In this document: piece after piece, positions 9,297 to 20,281 of the stretch
Layout of the letters: every line of letters starts with the position of its first letter
How positions within the stretch are numbered: position 1 is the first letter of the stretch
Assembly (NCBI GenBank): GCA_006503475.1
Contig: RSEH01000022.1
Coordinates: 62,001-126,000 of the forward strand
Direction of reading: 5' to 3'
DNA length: 64,000 nt
Source: Stentor roeselii
Taxonomy: Eukaryota; Ciliophora; Heterotrichea; Heterotrichida; Stentoridae
The notes under the pieces: model-generated
Seen by the model: only the letters and a program-made list of their open reading frames with translations
What the model was told of the DNA's origin: nothing
The model's database searches: none
Translations under genes and position numbers: made by a program

Positions 9297-11549
9297 CTAT
9301 GAAATCGATATCATACTCTGATACCCTCTTGCCGTCAAATCTTGAGAATCAATGACTTTCTTAATATGGCCTCTTCTCCTTCTAAAAAAACAGCATTTTC
9401 TACGAAATAAAAACAAAAACCCTCCAAGTACCTTAACAAAAATCAACAAAAATATAATCAAAGTAAAATAATCAATAATATCTGTATCACTTCCCTTCCC
9501 ATTATCCCAAGTGAAATAAACTGCAAAGCACGAGTTTGAAAGTATCCAAAGAGCAACCCAGAAAACTCTCTGAGCTTCATAATCCTTATTCTGTTCATTA
9601 GCTTCATCCTTATCAGGGCGATTTCCCCAGCTGACGTCATGAATATTACAAATGGAGTAAATAAGGAAAATATTTGCATAAGCCCCAGTGAGACATAAGT
9701 ACTGAAAAATTCCAACAACGATAGGAACAAATGCAGACCTGAAGTGTCTCACAGTAACAGCTAAAACAAGCAAACAAGTAAAAAAAACAATCAAATAATA
9801 AGCAGCACTTTGCCATTCCTTTAAATTTTTCACAGTATCATCTTTCAAGAAAAGTATGAATAGTGAAAAAAGAGTTCCATAAGTATAAATCCCATAAATT
9901 CCTGCAAGAATATTTAAAAAGTTTTTGATTTTTTCAGGGTTTACTGAAATTGCACAGACCATCATCGCGATTAAAGTAGAAACGTAAAACATTATGAAAG
10001 GGGTTGAAAATCTATCTAGTTTATTTGGATTGTTGTCTTTATCTAATATCTCTGAAACTGTGATTGCCATGCAAAGATAAATAGTTCCTACGAATAGCCA
10101 GGTGAACAATGCATTGGCTGCATAATAAATGTTGAGAATGAAGAAAAGAAACTTTTGGCAGGAATTATGATCCGAATGATAAATTTTATTCCAGTTAATA
10201 ATCGTATAAATAAGCGAGAACCACGATCCATTAATCCATCGTCTTCTTTGTTTCATCAACCCAGACAATTCCGATGGCACATCAGTAGTCGCCTTGGCAT
10301 CAGGAAGATAAGTCAAAAGATTGGCTCGTCCTTTTTGGCACATAAGCTCAAGACATAAAATCCTATCTTCAGCAAGATACATATTCGCTGAAAATAAACT
10401 GATATCCTTATGATTATCAGCGAAAAAGTAAACATTCATTAAATCTTCTTGAAAACAACTGAAACGATAGGCGCTGAAGGCGCCAGGCAAAACAGAAACA
10501 TATCCAAATAAGCTTTCAAAAGACTTATCAAATAAATGAGAAAACTTGTACTCGATCACTTGAGCTTCTTGGATAAAATTCGAAATCACTGGATTTTCTG
10601 GAATTATTTCTCCGCAACACCCTGCGATGTTTGAATCATTTTTAAAACAGTCATAAAGGGTTTTTATACTGTTGGGTAAAGGGACTGTTCCGACGTCGAA
10701 AAAAATTATTGTTTCTGGCTGGAGGACTTTACAGAAACCTTTTAGGAACCATTTCTGGGTGTTAATTTTTTTTTTATTTTCGTGTTTTATGCAGAAAATT
10801 AGGGTGTAGTGATAAAGGTTTAGGGAATTTTCGATTTTTTTTCTGGGTTCGGTTTCATCTTGACAGATCTTTGTGTTGCAGAATAGGTAAGCATATTCTT
10901 TATTTGAATTTTTATTTTTAATGTTTTTCGGTTTTGATTGGAATTTGTTGAAATAACTTGCTAAAATTTTCAAGTCTTTTACATGGAAAAATGTTTCAAA
11001 GCCATCTTCGTCTAAGTCGTCTATTATTTCAAGATATTGATTTTCAGTGCTTTTTATGGAGGGTAAATTGTTCAAAGATGGGATAGTTGTTGTTTTTACA
11101 AATGGAACTATTCCATCAACTATAAAAATTACTGCGATGCTTATTTCTTCGGTTTTTAATAGCTGGGGTAAGTTTTGTTCTATCCCTTTCAGAGTTTTAT
11201 TGTACTCATTAAAAGTTTCATTATATGCAGTAACTAAAATAACCAAGTCATATTTTCCCTTATGTTCATCAAGCACTCTACCCTCTTCAATATATTCAAA
11301 GTAACTTTTATTCCCTTTAACCTTAGTGATTCCATTTTCATCTAAACAAACGATGTAAGAGTCCTTTTCGATTTCTTCATGAAATTCTTCAGAGCTATCT
11401 TCTCCTTCAGCCTCCTCTGAAGAAGGAGACGAATCTTTGAAGGAGGGCTCATGAAACTCCTCAAGATTAGAAGGATCTCGAAGATAATCGAAAATATTCT
11501 TGGAGTTAATTATTGTTTGATTACCTTTATCCTTTGAGTTCTTTAACAT
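9297..11549 (-). CDS. Chitin synthase (fungal type, GT2), copy 2
   Basis: 750 aa, ATG at 11549, TAG stop. It has the same architecture as its neighbours: an acidic, serine-rich N-terminus of about 95 residues, VTAYNE at 106-111, FFDVGT at 283-288, GCCGEI at 310-315, the SLFGYVSVLPGAFSAYR block, AEDRIL at 393-398, QRRRWINGSWF at 434-444, then about seven membrane segments with HDVSWGNRPDK before the last pair. Motifs proposed to bind UDP-GlcNAc and provide the catalytic base are all present, so the enzyme is predicted active. It ends in a cysteine/arginine-rich cytosolic tail. It probably arose by tandem duplication with copies 1 and 3. Confidence 0.93.
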   Translation of the reverse strand: MLKNSKDKGNQTIINSKNIFDYLRDPSNLEEFHEPSFKDSSPSSEEAEGEDSSEEFHEEIEKDSYIVCLDENGITKVKGNKSYFEYIEEGRVLDEHKGKYDLVILVTAYNETFNEYNKTLKGIEQNLPQLLKTEEISIAVIFIVDGIVPFVKTTTIPSLNNLPSIKSTENQYLEIIDDLDEDGFETFFHVKDLKILASYFNKFQSKPKNIKNKNSNKEYAYLFCNTKICQDETEPRKKIENSLNLYHYTLIFCIKHENKKKINTQKWFLKGFCKVLQPETIIFFDVGTVPLPNSIKTLYDCFKNDSNIAGCCGEIIPENPVISNFIQEAQVIEYKFSHLFDKSFESLFGYVSVLPGAFSAYRFSCFQEDLMNVYFFADNHKDISLFSANMYLAEDRILCLELMCQKGRANLLTYLPDAKATTDVPSELSGLMKQRRRWINGSWFSLIYTIINWNKIYHSDHNSCQKFLFFILNIYYAANALFTWLFVGTIYLCMAITVSEILDKDNNPNKLDRFSTPFIMFYVSTLIAMMVCAISVNPEKIKNFLNILAGIYGIYTYGTLFSLFILFLKDDTVKNLKEWQSAAYYLIVFFTCLLVLAVTVRHFRSAFVPIVVGIFQYLCLTGAYANIFLIYSICNIHDVSWGNRPDKDEANEQNKDYEAQRVFWVALWILSNSCFAVYFTWDNGKGSDTDIIDYFTLIIFLLIFVKVLGGFLFLFRRKCCFFRRRRGHIKKVIDSQDLTARGYQSMISIS

Positions 11550-12107
11550 ATTGTTTGTATCAGAAGATGTGGATAAAGAAAATTTTGTTGAGTTTATTAT
11601 ATATAAAGAGGAATCGTTTGGAACTCTTTTAATCAGTTAATCTTAAGGATGAATAATTCTAGGAATATAACATAGATAAAAATTAGGATTCAAGATATTA
11701 TTTAAAGGATAGTAAGATAATTTTATTTAAAAGAATGATTTACATTTAGATTACTTCGAATATATTTTGTGTTTTCGATTTATAGTCTATAAATTTAATA
11801 GTTTAAATAGGTCAAGTTGGAAAACAACAATAATTTTTAATTGATTCTATATTATTACTTTGGTATTAGAATATTTAAAAAATATTAAGGTCTTTAAAGA
11901 GGCCACCATATTTTTTTGGAATATAAAGACTAATTCATGAGTATTTCCTGTTGCTTTCATCGATACCAATATATATATTATTATTTGATCTTAGTATTCC
12001 TTATTTTACGTAAAGTTCATATTATAAAAATCAATTAATAATAATTGGATAAACAGGTTTATATTATTTGGCTACTCTTTAGATTACTTGCTTATTAACT
12101 AAACTAA
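11550..12107. other. AT-rich spacer, no gene seen
   Basis: 558 bp between chitin synthase copies 2 and 3. It is very AT-rich, with no ORF of note, no repeat and no RNA gene visible. It includes the promoter side of copy 2. Confidence 0.6.
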
Positions 12108-14435
12108 TTATGCCAAAGTCAGCCTGTTACTTTCGTTGTTGCTTTGCATAACTTTTCTATCACTATCTTTATTTCTCTTAAATGTATAAAACCATTTGTA
12201 ATAAAACAAAAACAAAAACCCTCCAAGTACCTTCGTGAAAATCAAGAAAAAGTTAATCCAAGCCAAATAGTTAATAAATTTATTCGCATTTTTATTATCT
12301 TCCCCATTAGTCCAATTAAAAAAAGCTGCATAAACACAATTAGAAATAATCCAAATAGCAACCCAAATGATTCTTTGACCTTCATAATCCGCTATTTGCT
12401 TTTCATCTGATTCATTCTTATCAGGACGGTTACCCCAGCTGACATCATGAATATTGCATATTGAGTAAATAAGAAAAATATTCGTATAAGCTCCAGAAAT
12501 GCAAAAGTACTGAAAAATTCCTTTAAAAATAGGACCCACAGCAGTTTTAAAGTACCTAAAAATCACTAAAAAAGCAACAAAAATGATTGAAATTGAAATC
12601 AAAAACGAAATCTGACTTCGCCATTCTTCTGGATTATAAACAATATTATCTTGAAACAAAAAATTCAAGATAAGATAAAAAGTTCCAAAAGTATAAACTC
12701 CATAAACGGCAGCAACAAAATTCAAAAAATGTGTGATTTTCTCAGGACTTACCGACAATGAACAAATAAAAAGCGCTATTAAAGTCGAGACATAAAACAT
12801 GACAATAGGAGTAGAAAACTTGTTAAGTTTATTCAAGTCATTATTAGACTCTCCAAGGTTTCTTTTCAATGCAATAGACATGCAAAGATAAAGCGATCCA
12901 ACAAGTACCCAAGTAAAAACAGCATTAACAGTGTAATAAATATTTAAAATAAGAAACCAAAACTTACGACAAGTGGTATGGTTAGAATTGTAAATATTTT
13001 TCCAACTGATGATGGTGAAAATAAGTGAAAACCATGACCCGTTAACCCATCTTCTTCTTTGTTTCATCAATTTAGGCAAGGTATCTGGAACGTCAGTCTC
13101 CGCCCGGGCATCTGGAAGGTAAGTTAAAAAATTATCCTTTTCTCTTTGGCACATCAGTTCAAGACACAAAATTCTGTCTTCAGCGAGGTACATGTTTGAT
13201 TGAAATAAACTTAAGTTTTTATTGGTTTCAGTGTGAAAATAAACATCAAGTAGGTTTTCAGTAAAGCAGTTGAAACGATAGGCACTGAATGCTCCCGGAA
13301 GGACTGAAACGTAACCGAATAAACTTTCGAATGACTTGTCGAAAAGATGAGAAAACTTGTACTCGATAACTTGAGCTTGTTGGATGAAATTGTTACATCT
13401 GGCTTTTTCTGGGATTATTTCACCACAACACCCTGCGATACTGTTGTTTTCTTTTAAACAGGTGTAAAGAGTAGCTAGGCTATTGGGGAGAGGTATTGTC
13501 CCGACATCGATGAAGATTATGTATTTTGGTTGGAGAACTTTACAAAATCCTTTAAGGAACCATTTGTGTGTGTTCAACTTTTTCTTGTTTTGGTCTTTGA
13601 TACAAAAAAGTAATGAATAATGGTCGGTGGTAAAACCTGTTGATTCATCTACAGCTTTTTTCCTGGGGTATTGAAAAGAACAGGTATTACAGAAAAGATA
13701 ACCATACTCTTTTTTAGATTCTTTCTCAAAACTAGATTTGGTTTGTTTTTTATATAATCTAAGATATTTCACCAATTCTTTCAGGTTTTCCCAGTCAAAA
13801 AAATCTGAAAATTTATTTTCACCTGCATACTGTTCCATGGACTCCAAAAGAATCTCATCTTCATTAGAATTTTCTATTTTCTCAATCTTTTTATTCATAA
13901 CTGTATGTGAAAAAGGGAATATCCCATCAATAATCACAACAACTAAAATTCTAATCATTTGTCCATCCATAGTTTCAGGAAGGTTTTCATGAATTCCGTT
14001 TAAAGTCTTTGAAAATTCTTGAAATTCTTCATTGTAAGCTGTTACTAAAATAATTAGTTCATATTTCGGGCTCTTGTCTTCCAAAAAGTTTTGATCTGGT
14101 TCGATGATGTATTCTGAGAAATTATTATCACCTATAACTTTTTTTATACCATCTTGGTTCAAGGAAATAATGTAAGAGTTCTTTAAAACAGGATGATTTT
14201 GATCAATTATATTAAAACTTTCATCGTTGTCTAGATTTTGACAATCATCTTGCAAGGATAATGATTCAAATTTTTCTTTGATTGAGAGATTTTGCAGGAT
14301 TGATGTCATATCGTTCGAATCAATAAAGGTTTGAACTCCTTTGTCATTTAAAGAAGAATTTTTGGGAAGACTAGTCATTATCTCTTGATCACTTCTTTCC
14401 TTTATTTTTGAATAGTTTGTTCTATAAAATGACAT
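12108..14435 (-). CDS. Chitin synthase (fungal type, GT2), copy 3
   Basis: 775 aa, ATG at 14435, TAA stop; the longest of the four copies. A polar N-terminus of about 120 residues precedes VTAYNE at 131-136. IDVGT ends at 313, GCCGEI is at 335-340, AEDRIL at 418-423 and QRRRWVNGSWF at 459-469. Multiple membrane segments follow, with HDVSWGNRPDK near the C-terminus. The catalytic block is nearly superimposable on copy 2. The N-termini differ strongly between copies, suggesting separate regulation or targeting (inference). It is expected in the plasma membrane or secretory vesicles. Confidence 0.93.
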   Translation of the reverse strand: MSFYRTNYSKIKERSDQEIMTSLPKNSSLNDKGVQTFIDSNDMTSILQNLSIKEKFESLSLQDDCQNLDNDESFNIIDQNHPVLKNSYIISLNQDGIKKVIGDNNFSEYIIEPDQNFLEDKSPKYELIILVTAYNEEFQEFSKTLNGIHENLPETMDGQMIRILVVVIIDGIFPFSHTVMNKKIEKIENSNEDEILLESMEQYAGENKFSDFFDWENLKELVKYLRLYKKQTKSSFEKESKKEYGYLFCNTCSFQYPRKKAVDESTGFTTDHYSLLFCIKDQNKKKLNTHKWFLKGFCKVLQPKYIIFIDVGTIPLPNSLATLYTCLKENNSIAGCCGEIIPEKARCNNFIQQAQVIEYKFSHLFDKSFESLFGYVSVLPGAFSAYRFNCFTENLLDVYFHTETNKNLSLFQSNMYLAEDRILCLELMCQREKDNFLTYLPDARAETDVPDTLPKLMKQRRRWVNGSWFSLIFTIISWKNIYNSNHTTCRKFWFLILNIYYTVNAVFTWVLVGSLYLCMSIALKRNLGESNNDLNKLNKFSTPIVMFYVSTLIALFICSLSVSPEKITHFLNFVAAVYGVYTFGTFYLILNFLFQDNIVYNPEEWRSQISFLISISIIFVAFLVIFRYFKTAVGPIFKGIFQYFCISGAYTNIFLIYSICNIHDVSWGNRPDKNESDEKQIADYEGQRIIWVAIWIISNCVYAAFFNWTNGEDNKNANKFINYLAWINFFLIFTKVLGGFLFLFYYKWFYTFKRNKDSDRKVMQSNNESNRLTLA

Positions 14436-15489
14436 TTTTATAGAACAATTTTAAGTGGATTAAATTATGGCTGAAAATTTTTATTTATTTGGTATTGTTG
14501 AAGTTAATCGATAATTTGATAAATTTTCAAGGGTCAAGATCTTTGAATTCTTATCAGTGATATAATTAAATAATTATATTGTGAAAGCTTAAATTTTTTG
14601 ATTATTTTTAAAGTAAAGACAATTATTTTTTCTATATTAGCGAGGATTCATATTGCTTAGTTATTTGGGAATGCATCATTTTAATTTTGGTTAAGTAAGC
14701 CTTATTCCGGAAAGGTATCATGCTAATTTTCAAAGTAAAGGAATAGAATAATTAAATTCATATTATTTGATTTAAGCTATTATCCCTTAATAAAGATAAT
14801 ATTTTAATTTGTGAAAATGTTCTCTGATATCTTGAATTAAACACTCAAAAAGATTTGAACTGGAGAGCCTATAGATTGATGTTCTCTAAAAAATGCTTAA
14901 TTCTGACCGATTTACTAAACAAGGTTTTTTGACAAACACCAAAAAAATTCATTTTTCAATATGTACTTAGGACCATCAAGTATAGTTCCAGCTCTAAGTA
15001 ATATCATATTAGAACAATATGATCCTTTACATCTAAAACAATTTGAGTAGACTTCTAAATATTTTTTAAGCCGCAATTATTACAGGTTAGATAATTGTTT
15101 TTAACTCTATTACTTAGCATCATTGACTGCAAATTCCTAGTACTGAACATATATATTATTCGATCCTTTTCATTATACTTTAATTAGTTACAGAATTAAA
15201 ATTGTGAATAAAAGTTAGCAAATAATTGAGTTTAAGTGGAATAATTATAGCATAATCCTTTCGGTAATTTCACTTACTAAACAAAATTGTTTATAAGTTT
15301 TCATATGAATGGTTTAGATAGAATTAATTTCTGATAAATTCAGAGAATCTTATAATAGTTAAATAGGATAGATAAAGATTAACATAAAAATCTTGAATTG
15401 ACCTTGTTGTTTAAGTTTTATATTTAACTGTAAATAGTCAATAAAAGAACCAGACTTAAATCATGAAATAAGATTAATGACTAGGGTCC
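14436..15489. other. Long AT-rich spacer, no gene seen
   Basis: 1054 bp upstream of chitin synthase copy 3 and downstream of the ADP-ribosyltransferase-like gene. It has no ORF longer than a few dozen codons, no tandem repeat and no recognisable RNA gene. It is markedly longer than the spacers in the 24-62 kb part of the window. Confidence 0.6.
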
Positions 15490-16803
15490 CTACTTAAAGG
15501 TAATAAAATCGATAGCATCTCTTGACTTACTCGTAACTAGAATATTTGGGCTATAGACTTCATATTTTTCTAATTTTTTCTGAGAATCTTTAACAACCAT
15601 AGTAAAAATCATCATCTTACAAGTAAAGCCCATATTCAAGACTAGTTTAAAAAACCGAGCTCCAGCATTTTCTCCATCTTCTTCCTCTGGTCTATTCATA
15701 TCAGAAATAATCCTAAAATTATCAGGCTGGTTTTTTTTATCTTGTCCACATATTGATTCCAAATAAGCCAAAGCAGTATCTGTTGAGTTTTTAAGTATGA
15801 ATTTCACATTTGTTGTATACGTGAATGAAATTTCGATAATACTTTTGTTTGACCAATTTTTTTCATGGATTTTATCATCAACCCAGAGAATGTTTTGTTC
15901 TCCAGTTCCTAACTCGATTTGTTTTAACCATATCTGAGTATATCGATATACCTTTTTTGTTTCTTTTTCTTCATCTTTTATTGAAACTTCTATTTTTTCA
16001 ACTTTTTGGACTAAAAACTGACTCATAGGAAGAAAAAGAACCTCCTGTTCAACTGGAAGTAATGAAAAATTTTCAATATCTCTACCTGTTTGTGAATATA
16101 TTTGAAAAACTGTATTTCGTTCTTTAAACACCTTTATAGTTTTAGAACTACTACTGAATTGGGTCCAACATATTATTCTTCCTGGTAAATAATTTTCAAA
16201 TTCTTGTGATGTTAACTGAACAAGTCTTTGGCAATGGCCCCAGTAAAGGGGAAGCATTGAAAGTGCTGAATAAAGATAACTACAGATTAATTTTATTTCT
16301 TGGGGATTATATATATGATGAATTTCATTTTTGGGGCATTCTTCAATACTATTCTCTTCATCGCTTGTGAAGTATGAGTAAATTTGAATCGCAATCATCC
16401 TGTTAATAAATTCAGATTTATCACCAGTATAAAATTTTATTGCAAGAGAGAGCACTCTTTCTAATTCCTCATCATTTTTTTCTTTAATTTTTATTCTTTG
16501 AGGTAATTCAAGTGAACCAGAAATTTCACTTAAGCCAAGATTTTGAACTATTTCCTCAAACTTTTCGAAGCTGATATTTTCTCTTTGCTTAACTAAAAGT
16601 AAATTTCTATCAGAAAGTAAAGGTTTATATTTTTCCGCAATGATCCACCTCATAGTTTTTAAAACTATTTCATTATCATGATCGTTTACCGATTTAAATT
16701 TTTTAATACCATCAACCATTCCACATGTAAAAGAATAATATTCATGTTTACTTCTTGCCCGAACAGAGTTATTTTCCATATCAATTGAAAGTGAATTTTT
16801 CAT
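15490..16803 (-). CDS. ADP-ribosyltransferase-like protein with receiver-like C-terminal domain
   Basis: 437 aa from an ATG at 16803. Residues about 120-265 resemble R-S-E type mono-ADP-ribosyltransferases (the vertebrate ecto-ART family): a candidate NAD-binding arginine at R193 (GHCQRL), a serine run at 217-220 (TQFSSSS) and the E-Q-E pair at 252-254 (VEQEVLFLP), in the usual order and spacing. Such enzymes move ADP-ribose from NAD to protein side chains. Residues about 304-392 look like a degenerate response-regulator fold (ILWVDD at 305-310, IISDMNR at 366-371), here without obvious kinase partners. No signal peptide is seen. An upstream frame (16800-17165) may be the true N-terminus. The ART call is fairly sure, the receiver-like call less so. 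Confidence 0.65.
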   Translation of the reverse strand: MKNSLSIDMENNSVRARSKHEYYSFTCGMVDGIKKFKSVNDHDNEIVLKTMRWIIAEKYKPLLSDRNLLLVKQRENISFEKFEEIVQNLGLSEISGSLELPQRIKIKEKNDEELERVLSLAIKFYTGDKSEFINRMIAIQIYSYFTSDEENSIEECPKNEIHHIYNPQEIKLICSYLYSALSMLPLYWGHCQRLVQLTSQEFENYLPGRIICWTQFSSSSKTIKVFKERNTVFQIYSQTGRDIENFSLLPVEQEVLFLPMSQFLVQKVEKIEVSIKDEEKETKKVYRYTQIWLKQIELGTGEQNILWVDDKIHEKNWSNKSIIEISFTYTTNVKFILKNSTDTALAYLESICGQDKKNQPDNFRIISDMNRPEEEDGENAGARFFKLVLNMGFTCKMMIFTMVVKDSQKKLEKYEVYSPNILVTSKSRDAIDFITFK

Positions 16804-17165
16804 TTTTTAATAGAAGTGTAATTAGAAGTATCTGATTTCATTGTATTATAATCTGCATAATTAGGTTTTATGCTTATTAGTTCAGTGCTTCTATTATGAT
16901 TTTTAGGTAAAGGGTCTTGAGATTTTTTGTTAAGTTCTTGATTTGAAGAGGGAATAGAATTTTTGACGATTTTTTCAGACTTTTGGGAATCAATTATCGG
17001 GTTACTGGAGTTTATGATAAGAGATTCTTTCAATTCTAATTCACTTTCTTTTTTTTCAATATTTTTTTCTAATATATCTTTGTTAGATGTATGAAAATTT
17101 GATTGAGTTTCTCCATTTGTTTCCAATTCATAATTTGTGTGAAAATCGTCTTCAATTTCTTCCAT
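16800..17165 (-). CDS. Polar N-terminal frame, probably belonging to the ART-like gene
   Basis: 121 aa, ATG at 17165, rich in Glu, Ser, Asn and Lys, with no recognisable domain. Its TGA overlaps the ATG of the ART-like frame (ATGA) directly after a run of six A. One more A in that run would join the two frames into one protein of about 559 aa. No GT...AG intron can join them. I favour one gene with a single-base deletion, either real or an assembly error in the homopolymer. Alternatives are ribosomal frameshifting or reinitiation. Confidence 0.4.
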   Translation of the reverse strand: MEEIEDDFHTNYELETNGETQSNFHTSNKDILEKNIEKKESELELKESLIINSSNPIIDSQKSEKIVKNSIPSSNQELNKKSQDPLPKNHNRSTELISIKPNYADYNTMKSDTSNYTSIKK

Positions 17166-18468
17166 TTATAATAGTTTTCAATATTTTTCTTACCTTTATA
17201 AAAAAATAGCCAACAGAAAACTATTTAACTCTTAGAATATCTATAAACAGTGAACTCAAACGTAAAATTAGATCTAAATTCATGTCCTCTACACAAAAGA
17301 AAATAATCAAGAGGTACATAATACTTAAAAGAAATAATTTAAAGTCACTTTTAAACTTTTGAATTATTCTTTATGTTGCCAAAAGGAAGGCCTCCAATTC
17401 AGAAATATTCCAGGATACTCTTGTCTAATATTTTATACTTGGGTTTTATTCTAAGAGCAAGGTAAAAATTTTTCAAATTTTAGACTTAGCTTAATGTGGA
17501 TTTGAAGGAAAGCTTTATAGCAATTTAGTTGTGTGGCCTGCTAATGAACTTATGGAAATTGATCGAATAAGCCTCTAATAATTAAAAGAATCCTTGAGTG
17601 ACTTCCGAGATATTTGGTCACTATTTTTGAGATGATGCTAAGTGTTTGCTTGATATCTTTCATATAGTAAATTTTTTATTCATTTCATCTTCTACTTATG
17701 CTTTAAGACAATTCAATTGAATTAGATACAGAATTATCTATTGTGTTAATTTTTCAGACCATTAAGAAAAGTAATCTTGGATATTATCACAGTGATTACT
17801 GTGATATCATGGCAGATCCATTTCATCTATTAGTAGATTTCTTCATCTTCTGAGGGCATATGCTTTGTAGAAGATTGTCTGTAATGATTAGTAGATACCA
17901 AAAAATCAATAGTTTTATAAGTTTTATTCATTTAGTACTTGTTTTCATCGAATATCTTTTTGCGATTGAAAAATCCCCTTTGATTTTCAAATCTTTGGAA
18001 AATTTTCATCATATTATGAGACTATTGAGATGATTTTCTCAAAAATAAATCAAATTGAATTAGAATAATAACTGATTCAATATAATGTTACTTGGAATAA
18101 GATATTGAATTCATTTTTAATCTTCGATTAAAAAATTCTCAGTTAAATTAACTAAGGGCTTTGATTAGTATCTGGTTTTAATTAAACTCTTAATATAGAA
18201 TTGGTAAAAAGTGTAATGAATAAAGTACTGTTACTGGTATAATGCAGAATAGATAAAGATTATTTTATTATTATGATTTTAATATTATAAACCTCATGAA
18301 TTTTTACTAGGCTGCATTTGATTATTTTTCTAGCTATTAAGCTATAAAAATGAAGGTTTTCTCATTAATCATTATTTTCAATTAGCAGCATAACAATTAG
18401 CTCATCCCTTATATAAAAATTATAATAAATATCTTTGATTTAAAACCAAATCGTAGCTACAATTGTAA
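17166..18468. other. Longest AT-rich spacer, no gene seen
   Basis: 1303 bp between the divergent ART-like gene and the decayed WD40 gene. Stops are frequent in all frames. I see no repeat unit, RNA gene or coding similarity. It probably contains the promoter of the ART-like gene. Confidence 0.6.
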
Positions 18469-20281
18469 ATGCCAAAGAGAACTCATAGATATCACTCAAC
18501 TCAAAGAACACCTCAATAAACCCTTCAATCATAAAATCAAACTTTCAAGTCAGAAGAAATTTATCATTTCTTAAAGCCCAAAGTTTAACTCAAAATCTCA
18601 ACAAAAATATTGAATCAAATTCTGTATTAAATAATCTCAAGCTTCAAATAATTAAAATCTTTTATCAAAAACTGAACTCTTCAGTCCTTCCCTTAAAAAA
18701 CAATTTAAACCCCAACGAGAAAACTTTTAAAAATCCAAAAATAAACGATGAGATAAAACATCTCTACAATAAACCCCAACTAAAAGAAATCACCAATTTC
18801 AAGTACTTAAAACAAACCTCTCACAAAGGAATCGACCTTTTTTTCAGATCAAAAATGTCAGGAATAACTACTCTACTAATCTCAGAAAAATTAAAAATCA
18901 TCATCTCAGGAGGTAACGACGGAAAAATCCGAATATGGGACTTTGAAACATTGACTCAAAAAGTTTACTTTTCAATTCATCTTGCATCAATACACTGCCT
19001 CGACATAAACAAATGCTCCAGTCTTTTCTTATCAGGCGCTATGGATAACAATATTTGTCTCTGGAACTTGAAGAAGAAAAAGTTGAAATCTTGCATTATC
19101 GTATATCCTGGAGATTGTAGATCATTAATGTTTTAGAAAACTTCTGAATTTTTTTTGAATGGATCTTCAAATTTCATTAAAATTTGGAGAACGGTTGATC
19201 AAGAGTTGATCAGACAAATAAAATTAAATTCATTGATTTTAAGAGTAAGTTTTATTAATGATGATGAAGATTTTATTTGCATTACTGATGATGGAGTGTT
19301 TCGGAAATTTCTTTTTGGTGAAAGGTTTTCTATTATTAAGGAGGAGTATAATGAAGAGATTTGTTGTAATACCATTAATGAAGAATTTCAAATGATTTTA
19401 ACAGGGCATTGCGATGGAAGAATAAAAATTATTGATATTCAACGATTTAAGGTTTTAAAGTCGTTTAAAGCTCATCCAACAACAGTAAATTCATTAGACT
19501 TTTGCATTAAAACTGCAAGATTCGCCTCAAGTTCTTATGATTGCACTATAAAAATATGGGAATACATGTCTTGTTCATTACTGGTAATGGTTAATCACTT
19601 TGAAAATCCGATTGAATCTGTTAAATTGATTGGGAATCAGCTTTATTCGGGTGGAGGTGATTGTTTAATTGAGTGTTATGATTATTCTTCTAAAATTATA
19701 AAACAAACTGATAATTGCAGTTTTAATTTCCTTTTGTTATCAGTTTCAATTAAATATAATTTTATTGTTTTCGGTTATAATAAATTTACTTAAACTGTCT
19801 TAATACAAACACTGAGATTTGTTCTAGGTCATTTGAAGGAAATGTTTTCAGCTTATCCTTTGAAAAATCAATAATTTTATGTGGAATAGGAAAAGGATTT
19901 ATTTATTTTCTCGATACTCCTTGTTTAAACATTAAGCGAAAGTTTTCATTTGTGCAAACTCCAGTTTTGTTTGTGAGAATAACAAGAAAATTTGATGTTT
20001 TAGCCTTTTCTACTGAAAATAAATTAATACTAAAAGATTTAAGGAAATCTGAAACTTTATCAATGTATTATCAGAATGTTTATCTTGGGAAGTTTTTTTT
20101 GAAGTGTTTTGCTTTTGTAGACAATGAAAGTAATTTGATTGTTTCTTATGATTTTAAAGGTTTTAGAAAAAATACGATGCTTTTTAGCTATCAGTTATTT
20201 TGGTGTAGGTCTTTGAATTTTATTATTGCTAAAAACTTGATTATTGTTTTCAATGTAATTGATATTCACGATAAGAGTTGA
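18469..20281 (+). pseudogene. Decayed WD40-repeat protein gene
   Basis: Three plus-strand segments together read as one WD40 protein: 18855-19136 has SGGNDGKIRIWD and SGAMDNNICLWN; 19155-19793 has ILTGHCDGRIKIID and ASSSYDCTIKIWE; 19795-20281 continues in another frame. A TAG at 19134-19136 breaks the frame inside a repeat, with the next repeat (FLNGSSNFIKIW) continuing in the same frame. A second break near 19785-19795 needs a frame change. A third probably lies near 18490-18520, because the likely ATG at 18469 is in a different frame from the open stretch that follows. No consensus mini-intron fits any of these points. I read it as a pseudogene; sequencing errors are possible but would need several in one gene. 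Confidence 0.7.
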
